A DNA stretch of 5,136 nucleotides from an uncultured Acetatifactor sp. Lineage in GTDB: Bacteria > Bacillota > Clostridia > Lachnospirales > Lachnospiraceae. The DNA lies in the NCBI GenBank assembly GCA_948496895.1, contig CAOOJO010000240.1, positions 1-5,136 on the forward strand, in the 5' to 3' direction. A program made the translations under genes and the position numbers. Below the pieces are notes generated by a model. It was not told the origin of the DNA and made no database searches. It was given only the letters and a program-made list of their open reading frames with translations. Shown one piece after another: positions 1-5,136 of the stretch. How positions within the stretch are numbered: position 1 is the first letter of the stretch; each line of letters starts with the position of its first letter.

Positions 1-465
1 GAAGACTTCCTCTCCATGATTCCTCTCCCGCTCTCCAGCGGCTTCCTCAGTTCCTGTCCAGACGCGCTTTTGCTGCTTTTCATCCCGCTGCATTTCATCC
101 TGACGCCCCACTTCGGACAGTTCCTCCGTTTCAAAGACAGGATTGTATTCATACTCCAGCAGATCCCCCAACGCCGTCCCTAAATTATGGGTGTGGATCC
201 ATGCCCCGGGGCGAATCTGCTCTTTTGCAATGCCGATACAGTATCCGTATTTAATGACCTGCCCTCCCGCGGGGATGTCACAGACTGCCATCTTGTGTCC
301 CGCAGGGATTTCCTCCAGCGCCACAATCTCCCGGTCCTGGAGCAGCCGGTTGCCTGCCGGAAGCTCCTCTCCCCTACCGGGCAATGCGATTTTCTCTCCC
401 ACGGCAATGTCCCGCAGGGCCACCACCACATTGTCCTTCTCGTTTATCCTTATGAAATCCTGCAT
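1..465 (-). CDS. uxaA: Altronate dehydratase, N-terminal part (runs off the window)
   Basis: Altronate dehydratase converts D-altronate to 2-keto-3-deoxy-D-gluconate in the cytoplasm, the third step of D-galacturonate catabolism; known members are iron-dependent. Only the first 155 codons are here, against roughly 490-500 residues for the family, and the frame is open to base 1. Residues 1 to about 95 form the SAF domain typical of the UxaA N-terminus: it starts MQDFIRINEKDNVVVAL, continues through GHKMAVCDIPAGGQVIKYG, and ends with the IHTHN motif and the LLEYEYNP stretch seen at the end of this domain in UxaA. Residues about 116-155 are a charged Glu/Arg/Lys/Gln-rich stretch with no recognisable domain, longer than the linker I expect here. 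The ATG at 465 lies inside the end of uxaB (stop at 450), with GAGGG seven bases upstream, so translation is probably coupled. The catalytic UxaA domain must lie beyond the window. The identity is supported by both the SAF domain and the uxaB neighbour. Confidence 0.93.
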   Translation of the reverse strand, partial: MQDFIRINEKDNVVVALRDIAVGEKIALPGRGEELPAGNRLLQDREIVALEEIPAGHKMAVCDIPAGGQVIKYGYCIGIAKEQIRPGAWIHTHNLGTALGDLLEYEYNPVFETEELSEVGRQDEMQRDEKQQKRVWTGTEEAAGERERNHGEEVF

Positions 466-1910
466 AGCGCTGCCCTCATTCCATTCTCTCTGATATCCTC
501 CAGATACCCTGTCACCGCGTCTGTCAGTCCGTCTATTCGATTCAGATCCTGACCAAAGAAAGCTTCCTTTGCCAAAAACGCTTCCACGAAGCCCCTGCTG
601 TCCCTCTGGCAGTAATCCCGAAAGAACTCCAGCACCTCTGCATCGTCCAGGACAGCGTACTCCTGCCCGTCCCGGTGTCCGATGAGGGCCTTGTCCCGAA
701 TCTCCGTACCATGGTAGAAAGCCATCAGCGCCGCCAGAGAGAAGGTCAGACGCGCCGGAAGCCTGCCAAACTTCTCCCTATATCCCAACAGGCTGGGCAG
801 GCATCTCGTCCGCCATTTTGACACAGAGTTCAGGGAGATGGAAAGCAGCGCGTGCTTTACATAAGGGTTTTGGAATCGGCTGATGACTGCCCGGGCGAAG
901 TCCATCAGCTCCTCCCTGGGGAGGGTCAGAGTGGGAATCACCTCGTCAAAAATCGTCCTCTCCATGAAGCTCCTGATGTCGCTGTCGTCCATGGACATCT
1001 TTACGGTATCATTGCCGCACAGATAAGAGGCCAGCACGAAGGAGGTATGCGCTCCGTTCAAAATACGCACCTTCCTCTGCTTATAGGGCTTCTGGTTTTC
1101 TGTGAAGATTACAGGTAGCCCGGCTTCGGGCAGGGGAAGCTCTCCACTGATGTCTTCGGGGCTTTCGATGACCCAGAGGGCAAAGGGTTCCCCTGTGACC
1201 ATAATGCGGTCCTCGTACCCCAGCGCTTCCCATTCTTCCTCTTCCGTGTCCTTTGGGTAGCCCGTGACAATGCGGTCTACCAAAGTGGAAGTGAAGACGC
1301 ACGCCTCCTCCACCCATTCCCGGAAGGCATCGCCCAGGTTCCAGAGCTCCGCGAACTGCATGACACAGTTCTTCAGCACAATGCCATTGTCGTCTATCAG
1401 CTCCACAGGCAGCATCACAAGGCCCTTGTCCCGGCTGCCCTGGAAAGTCTCGAATCTGTGGTACAGGAACTTTGTCAGCTTCCCGGGGAAGGTCCCTGGG
1501 GGATTCAGCTCGAACCTGTCCTCCCCATCATATACGATGCCCGCCTCGGTGGTATTGGAAACCACGAACCGCAGCGTGTCAAGCTCGGCCAGATTCATGT
1601 ATTTGTCATATTCCCCATATGCTTCCACGGCATCGGCGATGCTGGTTATCTGTCTATTCAACACCTTGGCCTGGCCATCCACAATTCCACGCAGGGACAC
1701 CGTATACTGGCAGTCCTGCCTGTGGAACTTCTCCAGATTTCCGGATGCGGTGGGCTTGATCATCACAATGTCCCCATCGAACTTTCCCTGTTCATTCGCG
1801 ATATCAATCATGTAGTCAACGAATCCCCGGAGGAAGTTTCCCTCCCCGAACTGCGCTATTTTGACTGGCCTTACCTTTTTCGCTGTCATTGTTTTTCCCA
1901 AAATCTCCAT
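450..1910 (-). CDS. uxaB: Tagaturonate reductase (altronate oxidoreductase)
   Basis: UxaB reduces D-tagaturonate to D-altronate with NADH in the cytoplasm, step two of galacturonate catabolism. It belongs to the polyol-specific long-chain (mannitol dehydrogenase) family. From the ATG at 1910 the product is 486 residues, close to the usual 480-490. The N-terminal Rossmann fold has the nucleotide loop QFGEGNFLRGF at residues 20-30. SNTTEAGI at 118-125 and STLVDRIVTGYP near 208-219 are UxaB-like. The C-terminal domain carries the family catalytic pattern K-x4-N-x2-H as KVRILNGAH (K280, N285, H288), then LPARLTFSLAALMAFYHG. These features favour UxaB over mannonate oxidoreductase UxuB. An in-frame ATG at 1949 gives 13 more residues, but the one at 1910 has AGGGGG five bases upstream and places the nucleotide loop as in E. 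coli UxaB as I remember it; ATG 1889 is a weaker alternative. It is first in an operon with uxaA, behind its own promoter and palindromic operator. Confidence 0.96.
   Translation of the reverse strand: MEILGKTMTAKKVRPVKIAQFGEGNFLRGFVDYMIDIANEQGKFDGDIVMIKPTASGNLEKFHRQDCQYTVSLRGIVDGQAKVLNRQITSIADAVEAYGEYDKYMNLAELDTLRFVVSNTTEAGIVYDGEDRFELNPPGTFPGKLTKFLYHRFETFQGSRDKGLVMLPVELIDDNGIVLKNCVMQFAELWNLGDAFREWVEEACVFTSTLVDRIVTGYPKDTEEEEWEALGYEDRIMVTGEPFALWVIESPEDISGELPLPEAGLPVIFTENQKPYKQRKVRILNGAHTSFVLASYLCGNDTVKMSMDDSDIRSFMERTIFDEVIPTLTLPREELMDFARAVISRFQNPYVKHALLSISLNSVSKWRTRCLPSLLGYREKFGRLPARLTFSLAALMAFYHGTEIRDKALIGHRDGQEYAVLDDAEVLEFFRDYCQRDSRGFVEAFLAKEAFFGQDLNRIDGLTDAVTGYLEDIRENGMRAALCRIS
473..477 (-). 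promoter_or_regulatory. Ribosome binding site of uxaA, inside uxaB
   Basis: GAGGG lies seven bases before the uxaA ATG at 465 and within the last codons of uxaB. It fixes the uxaA start. The uxaB stop (TAA at 452-450) lies just downstream of that start, so ribosomes finishing uxaB can restart on uxaA. Confidence 0.7.
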
Positions 1911-1915
1911 CTCTT

Positions 1916-1921
1916 CCCCCT
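1916..1921 (-). promoter_or_regulatory. Ribosome binding site deciding the uxaB start
   Basis: AGGGGG lies five bases (AAGAG) before the ATG at 1910. No comparable purine-rich site precedes the upstream in-frame ATG at 1949, which sits about 20 bases from the predicted transcription start and next to the operator. This site is the main reason for choosing 1910. Confidence 0.75.
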
Positions 1922-1953
1922 GTCTTGCTCCTGTACTCTCTTGGTCCACGATG

Positions 1954-1969
1954 ATGTAAGCGCTTACAT
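1954..1969. promoter_or_regulatory. Perfect 16-bp palindromic operator (LacI-family or CcpA cre type)
   Basis: ATGTAAGCGCTTACAT is a perfect palindrome with a central CpG. Its inner 14 bases fit the Gram-positive catabolite-responsive element consensus TGWAARCGYTWNCW at every position, and also the general pattern of LacI/GalR-family operators. It begins at about the predicted transcription start of the uxaB promoter (-10 box at 1982-1977), a position where binding would block initiation or early elongation. The sequence alone cannot say whether the binder is CcpA or a dedicated LacI-family hexuronate repressor. Confidence 0.85.
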
Positions 1970-1976
1970 TTCTCTT

Positions 1977-2005
1977 ATCATACTTCCATTATTTTCTTTT
2001 GTCAA
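1977..2005 (-). promoter_or_regulatory. Sigma-A promoter of the uxaBA operon
   Basis: The -35 box TTGACA (2005-2000) is a perfect consensus. A 17-base A/G-rich spacer separates it from the -10 box TATGAT (1982-1977, five of six consensus bases). Transcription should start near 1970, giving a leader of about 60 bases before the uxaB ATG at 1910. The strong promoter overlapping a palindromic operator fits a gene that is tightly repressed when its substrate is absent. Confidence 0.87.
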
Positions 2006-2019
2006 TAAGGAACTGGCAG

Positions 2020-2069
2020 AAAAATGACCCTTGCGGAATACGGCATATCTGCCGCATAGCGTGAGGGTC
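2020..2069 (-). terminator. Probable intrinsic terminator after the ROK gene
   Basis: Read on the minus strand, GACCCT (2069-2064) pairs with AGGGTC (2031-2026). Inside, either TGCGG/CCGCA (2056-2052 with 2036-2032) or CGGCA/TGCCG (2054-2050 with 2045-2041, GATA loop) can pair. The 3' arm is followed by ATTTTT (2025-2020). It lies about 30 bases past the ROK stop and just before the uxaB promoter, so it probably separates the two units. The stem is bulged on its 5' side and the T tract is short, so efficiency is uncertain. Confidence 0.62.
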
Positions 2070-2101
2070 GATATGGCTTTCATTTTTCATGATTCTTTCT
2101 T

Positions 2102-3229
2102 TCAGATTCCCGCGTTAAACGTCCCAATGAAATTCAACGCCGCCCCGGACGCGATGGCTGTCTTTTTGTAGACGCATGTCCTGAGATAGTCGCCATTGTC
2201 TCCAAAGGAATTCAGGGCCGCCACCCTCTCCCGCAAATCCTCCATATAGGTATCCAGGTATCCCCCCACGTATCCGCCCAGTATGATGTCGCAGTCCAGC
2301 AGCGCATGGACGGTATTCACCGTAAGGGCCAGGTATCCCAGGTATTTGTCCCAGGCTCTGCCGTATTCCCGGTTCCCGCTCTCCAGGCCCGCAAAGAAAT
2401 CCTGCAGGCTCCCCTCAGCCAGGTTTGAGAGGTTCTCCGCCGTGAGATAGTTCTCCACGCAGCCCTTCTGGCCGCAGTAGCATTTCTGGCCGTCGGGAAT
2501 CAGGGTCATATGCCCCACCTCCCCGGCCTTCTGGGTGGCTCCCTGGTATACGATGTCATCCAGGACGAAGCAGCCGCCGATGTTGTTGCTCAGCATCAGG
2601 TAGAAGGCGTTCCGCCTGTCCGGGTCCTTCCAGATTTCCGTGTAAGCCGCCGCATTGGCATCATTGAACAGCTCTACCCGGTAGGGGATGTGGGCGGATA
2701 TCTGCTGGTAGACATTGCTCTCCAAATCGATGATTTTGCTGAAGAGGATTGTCCTGCGGTCGATGTCCACCAATGCGGGCAGGCCCACCCCCACGCCCAG
2801 TATCTGCTGCCTGGAGAGGCCGGCTTCCTCCACCAGCTCCTGGAACAGGCTGCCCAGGTTCCGGTAATAGTCCTCGCTGCTGAAGAAGGGGATTCGGACG
2901 CGGCGGGAGGCACTGATGTTCCCCAGCAGGTCAAGGGCGGCCATGGAGATGTGGTTGCTGGTGATTTCTATGCCGATGGCTGTCCTGGCATCGTTCACCA
3001 GGGAATAGGCCACGGCGTTGCGCCCACCCGTGTTGCCCCTGGAGCCGGACTGGGCTATCAGGCCGGCTTCCAGCAAATCGTCGATGTTCTTCGCCACGGT
3101 GGGGATGCATAGCTGTAAATCTGCAGCCAGCTCCTGTTTGGTCAGCGCGTCTCCGGACAGGAATTTCTGATAGATATTGGTCTTGTTGATTTTCTTGATT
3201 TCCACGTTCAGGGGTCTCTTATTAGACAT
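2102..3229 (-). CDS. ROK-family transcriptional regulator (NagC/XylR type)
   Basis: This is a 375-residue sugar-responsive DNA-binding regulator, close to the usual length for ROK repressors. Residues about 15-62 form a winged helix-turn-helix (NIYQKFLSGDALTKQELAADL onward, followed by the GNTGGRNA wing). The ROK domain follows: GIEITSNHISMAALDLLGNI (about 86-105), GVGVGLPALVD (about 145-155) and ELFNDANAAAYTE with N189/D190. AGEVGHM supplies the sugar-contact E237 and H240, and CYCGQKGCVE has the C-x-C-G-x2-G-C-x-E zinc motif (C250, C252, C257). The kinase-type DxGGT phosphate loop is absent and the second glycine-rich motif reads LSNNIGGCF, so I infer a regulator rather than a sugar kinase. 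The start at 3229 has GGCGG seven bases upstream; the longer frame from ATG 3313 would begin within the -35 box of the gene's own promoter. It sits between importer and uxaBA genes and may sense a galacturonide or related sugar, but the effector is not determinable here. Confidence 0.92.
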   Translation of the reverse strand: MSNKRPLNVEIKKINKTNIYQKFLSGDALTKQELAADLQLCIPTVAKNIDDLLEAGLIAQSGSRGNTGGRNAVAYSLVNDARTAIGIEITSNHISMAALDLLGNISASRRVRIPFFSSEDYYRNLGSLFQELVEEAGLSRQQILGVGVGLPALVDIDRRTILFSKIIDLESNVYQQISAHIPYRVELFNDANAAAYTEIWKDPDRRNAFYLMLSNNIGGCFVLDDIVYQGATQKAGEVGHMTLIPDGQKCYCGQKGCVENYLTAENLSNLAEGSLQDFFAGLESGNREYGRAWDKYLGYLALTVNTVHALLDCDIILGGYVGGYLDTYMEDLRERVAALNSFGDNGDYLRTCVYKKTAIASGAALNFIGTFNAGI

Positions 3230-3236
3230 ACACAAT

Positions 3237-3244
3237 CCGCCTTT
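3237..3244 (-). promoter_or_regulatory. Ribosome binding site deciding the ROK gene start
   Basis: AAAGGCGG ends seven bases before the ATG at 3229. With the promoter at 3313-3285 it supports starting the protein at MSNKRPLNVEIKK instead of at the in-frame ATG 84 bases upstream. Confidence 0.65.
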
Positions 3245-3283
3245 GTCTGAGATTTCAGGGATACCGCGAGCAAAAACCTTTCT

Positions 3284-3301
3284 CAGTATAACATCACACT
3301 G
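3284..3301. promoter_or_regulatory. Imperfect inverted repeat over the ROK promoter -10 box (possible operator)
   Basis: On the minus strand CAGTGTGA and TTATACTG flank a 2-base centre, with six of eight positions symmetrical. The repeat covers the -10 box and part of the spacer, where an autorepressor could bind. An imperfect match of this size can arise by chance, so this is only a candidate. Confidence 0.25.
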
Positions 3302-3313
3302 CGGATAAATCAA
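3285..3313 (-). promoter_or_regulatory. Promoter of the ROK regulator gene
   Basis: A -35 box TTGATT (3313-3308, four of six consensus bases) is followed by a 17-base spacer and a -10 box TATACT (3290-3285) preceded by TGT, making an extended -10 element. Transcription should start near 3278, giving a leader of about 50 bases. It lies in the 124-base gap after the permease gene, so the regulator can be expressed independently of the importer. Confidence 0.72.
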
Positions 3314-3353
3314 TCAGAGCGCTGGAAAAATCACGGAGACCTCCAAAAGCTTT

Positions 3354-4223
3354 CTATTCCTTCACCGCCCCAATCAGCACGCCCTTCGCGAAATACTTCT
3401 GGATAAAGGGATAGACACACAATATGGGCACTGTCCCTACCAAAACCGTGGCATACCGTATGGTAAGGGCGATGGGTTCCGCATCCCCCGGGGGCATCAG
3501 CAGCATCTCCCGCAGAATCACCTGCAGGGGGAACTTTGTCCTGTCCCGCAGAATGACGGAAGCCCAGAACCATCCGTTCCACTTCTCCACGCCGTAGTAT
3601 AGCACCATTACCGCCATGGTGGCCTTGGACAGGGGCAGCACCACTTTGACCAGGATAGTCAACTGGCTGGCCCCGTCAATCTCCGCAGCCTCAATCAGGC
3701 TGTCCGGAAGCCCCTCAAAAGCGGTCCGTAGGATTATCATATTGTAGGTGCTGACGGAAAACGGTATAATCAGCCCCCACAGCGTCCCTGTCATATGGAG
3801 CTGTTTCATATTCAGATAAGACGGAATCAGGCCTCCGCTGAAAAACATGGTGAACATGATCATCAGCATAATGGGCTTCTTCCACATCACATTTTTTCTG
3901 GACAGCACATAAGCGCCCAGGGAGGTCATCACCAGATTCACTGCTACCCCCACAATCAGGATAAAGAGCGTATTGCCATACCCTGTCAGGATATTGGGGT
4001 TCTGGAATACCCTTCTGTAAGCCTCCAGGCTGAAGCCCTGAGGCCAAAGCAGCGGGCCGGAGTACAGCAATAGTATCTTATGCTCGCTGAAAGACCCCAT
4101 GACCACATACCACATGGGATACAGGCAGATGAGGCCCAGCGCTGCCAGAAGCGCTACATTGCATGCCTGGAATATTTTTTCGCCCAGAGAGGTCTTTATT
4201 TTCACATTTGCATTCATCTTCAT
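3354..4223 (-). CDS. Carbohydrate ABC transporter permease, YtcP/LplC type
   Basis: This is an integral membrane subunit of an ABC sugar importer, 289 residues, normal for this COG0395-type permease. Hydrophobic segments are visible at about 18-42, 84-107, 117-136, 146-165, 200-220 and 256-274, consistent with six membrane spans. The cytoplasmic EAA loop that contacts the ATPase reads EAAEIDGASQLTILVKVVLPL at about 178-198. The C-terminus QKYFAKGVLIGAVKE is characteristic of the YtcP group. ATG 4223 is preceded by AAAGGGG at a five-base spacing; the second Met, at 4217, is a less likely start. It follows the lplB-like gene by 51 bases and is surely its heterodimer partner. Relatives in Bacillus (YtcP with YteP) serve uptake of pectin-derived oligosaccharides. 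Together with the uxaBA neighbours this suggests a galacturonide or rhamnogalacturonan fragment as substrate, but that is inference. Confidence 0.93.
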   Translation of the reverse strand: MKMNANVKIKTSLGEKIFQACNVALLAALGLICLYPMWYVVMGSFSEHKILLLYSGPLLWPQGFSLEAYRRVFQNPNILTGYGNTLFILIVGVAVNLVMTSLGAYVLSRKNVMWKKPIMLMIMFTMFFSGGLIPSYLNMKQLHMTGTLWGLIIPFSVSTYNMIILRTAFEGLPDSLIEAAEIDGASQLTILVKVVLPLSKATMAVMVLYYGVEKWNGWFWASVILRDRTKFPLQVILREMLLMPPGDAEPIALTIRYATVLVGTVPILCVYPFIQKYFAKGVLIGAVKE

Positions 4224-4228
4224 ATCAT

Positions 4229-4237
4229 CCCCTTTCC
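4229..4237 (-). promoter_or_regulatory. Ribosome binding site of the YtcP-type permease gene
   Basis: GGAAAGGGG lies five bases before the ATG at 4223, in the 51-base gap after the upstream permease gene. No promoter or terminator is visible in this gap, consistent with co-transcription. Confidence 0.7.
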
Positions 4238-4274
4238 ATATAGCCCATTTTCGTGCGGCTGGAATCCCGCTTTC

Positions 4275-5136
4275 TCACCACAGGCTGTTCTCCGTCATCT
4301 TCCTGCTGATGGTATTAGCCGCTACCAGCAGGATACAGTTCACCAGGGAATTCATGAGGCCGATGGCAGTGGAATAGCTCCAGTTCTGCTCCAGCAGGCC
4401 GGAGCGATACACATAGGAGGAAATGATGTCCGATGTCTCATAGGTAGCCTCATTGTATAACAGAATCGTCTTCTCATATCCTACGCTCATCAGGCTGCCG
4501 ATCCGCAGAATCAGCATGATGATGATAGTGGGCATGATGCCCGGCAAAGTGATGGAAATCGCCTGGCGCAGCTTCCCGGCCCCATCGATGGCCGCGGCCT
4601 CGTAAAGCTGGGCATCTATCCCGGCCAGGGCCGCCAGATAGATGATGGAACCCCAGCCTATCTCCTTCCAGATGTCCGAAAGGATGTAAATGGTGCGGTA
4701 ATAGGCAGGATTCTGCAGCAGCGGCTCCCTTGCCCTTCCAAAGGCTGCCGCGATGTCGTTGATCAGCCCATCCGTCACGCAGAAGTCCCTGACCAGACCT
4801 ATCACCACCACCAGCGAGATGAAATGGGGCAGGTAGGTGGCTGTCTGCACCATGCTCTTGAACCTCTTCGCCTTCACCTCGTTCAGCAGAAGCGCCAGCA
4901 GGATAGGTGCCGGGAAGCCGAACAGCAGGCTGTAGAAGCTGATGAGGAGCGTGTTCCGAATCAGCCTGCCACAGTAGTAGCTGTCAAAGAATCTGGCAAA
5001 ATGCTTCAGCCCCACCCAGTCGCTCCCCCATATCCCCTTGGCAGGCCGGAAATCCTGAAAGGCTATCAACGCGCCGTACATGGGCTTGTAGCAAAATAAG
5101 ATGTAAAAAGCGATTACCGGAAGAATCATCAGGTAC
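4275..5136 (-). CDS. Carbohydrate ABC transporter permease, LplB type (N-terminus outside the window)
   Basis: This is the first permease subunit of the sugar importer, COG4209/LplB type. The frame is open to the window edge: two codons (Tyr, Leu) precede the Met at 5129, giving YLMILPVIAFYILF, the interior of the usual first membrane span. The true start is therefore upstream and about 286 codons are visible. Landmarks, counted from that Met, are YKPMYGALIAFQDF (14-27), the RNTLLISFYSLLFGFPAPILL span (58-78), TYLPHFISLVVVIGLV (98-113) and the EAA loop EAAAIDGAGKLRQAISITLPG (177-197). The family signature GYEKTILLYNEATYETSDI lies at 217-235, and the protein ends in ISRKMTENSLW. The partner gene begins 51 bases downstream. 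No ATPase is seen; such systems often borrow a shared MsmX-like ATPase encoded elsewhere, and a binding-protein gene could lie on either side of the window. Confidence 0.93.
   Translation of the reverse strand, partial: YLMILPVIAFYILFCYKPMYGALIAFQDFRPAKGIWGSDWVGLKHFARFFDSYYCGRLIRNTLLISFYSLLFGFPAPILLALLLNEVKAKRFKSMVQTATYLPHFISLVVVIGLVRDFCVTDGLINDIAAAFGRAREPLLQNPAYYRTIYILSDIWKEIGWGSIIYLAALAGIDAQLYEAAAIDGAGKLRQAISITLPGIMPTIIIMLILRIGSLMSVGYEKTILLYNEATYETSDIISSYVYRSGLLEQNWSYSTAIGLMNSLVNCILLVAANTISRKMTENSLW

Noticed and set aside
1911..1949. Thirteen-residue N-terminal extension of UxaB from ATG 1949.
   Set aside because: It has no ribosome site, lies very close to the predicted transcription start and operator, and the start at 1910 gives the family-typical N-terminal length.
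1264..2027. Two overlapping plus-strand open frames of 183 and 189 codons (1264-1815 and 1458-2027).
   Set aside because: Both are antisense to uxaB, show no family motif, and the second runs through the uxaBA promoter. They are shadows of the coding strand.
2510..3112. A 200-codon open frame on the plus strand opposite the ROK gene.
   Set aside because: It lies wholly antisense to a clearly recognisable ROK protein, its product shows no domain I recognise, and it is explained by the high-G+C third-position bias of the minus-strand gene.
3230..3313. N-terminal extension of the ROK protein from the in-frame ATG at 3313.
   Set aside because: The ATG coincides with the -35 box of a good promoter whose predicted start is near 3278, and the extension adds residues unlike the family. 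ATG 3229 has a ribosome site.
3318..3323. AGCGCT near the ROK promoter, sharing the core of the uxaBA operator.
   Set aside because: Only the central six bases match and the flanks are not symmetrical, so it is likely chance.
3321..3350. Possible terminator after the ytcP-like gene (GGAGGTCTCC followed by GTGATTTTT on the minus strand).
   Set aside because: The only stem is GGAG/CTCC with a two-base loop, too short to fold as an intrinsic terminator. Read-through from the importer into the ROK gene remains possible.
1..5136. Mobile elements, CRISPR arrays, tRNA or rRNA genes, riboswitches.
   Set aside because: No transposase-like protein, direct-repeat array, tRNA-like fold or known leader was seen. 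The longest non-coding gap (1911-2101) is under 200 bases and is filled by the terminator, promoter, operator and leader.

Overview
The window is almost fully coding, about 55% G+C by eye, and every supported gene lies on the minus strand. G-rich Shine-Dalgarno sites, LplB/YtcP-type sugar permeases, a zinc-type ROK regulator and a LacI/CcpA-style operator together suggest a gut- or rumen-type Clostridia (Lachnospiraceae-like) bacterium. That assignment is inferred from gene style; no phylogenetic marker is present.

In transcription order, from the high-coordinate end: (1) 5136-4275 and 4223-3354 encode two permease subunits of a carbohydrate ABC importer (LplB-like, cut by the window edge, then YtcP-like). 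Neither an ATPase nor a solute-binding protein is visible. (2) 3229-2102 encodes a ROK-family regulator with its own sigma-A-type promoter at 3313-3285, followed by a probable intrinsic terminator at 2069-2020. (3) A near-consensus promoter at 2005-1977, with a perfect 16-bp palindromic operator directly at the predicted transcription start (1969-1954), drives uxaB (tagaturonate reductase, 1910-450) and uxaA (altronate dehydratase, 465-1, cut by the window edge). These two overlap by 16 bp and are probably translationally coupled.

UxaB and UxaA are consecutive steps of D-galacturonate catabolism: tagaturonate to altronate to 2-keto-3-deoxygluconate. With the neighbouring importer, the simplest reading is a pectin or galacturonide utilisation locus: saccharide uptake, a local sugar-responsive regulator and intracellular hexuronate breakdown. 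The substrate of the importer and the effector of the ROK protein are inferred from context only.

This is essentially a conventional catabolic locus. I found no evidence of a novel system, mobile element, CRISPR array or RNA gene. The points most worth a second look are the mismatch between the LacI/CcpA-type operator and the ROK-type neighbour, the ROK protein's eroded phosphate-binding motifs beside intact sugar and zinc ligands, and a long charged linker in UxaA.
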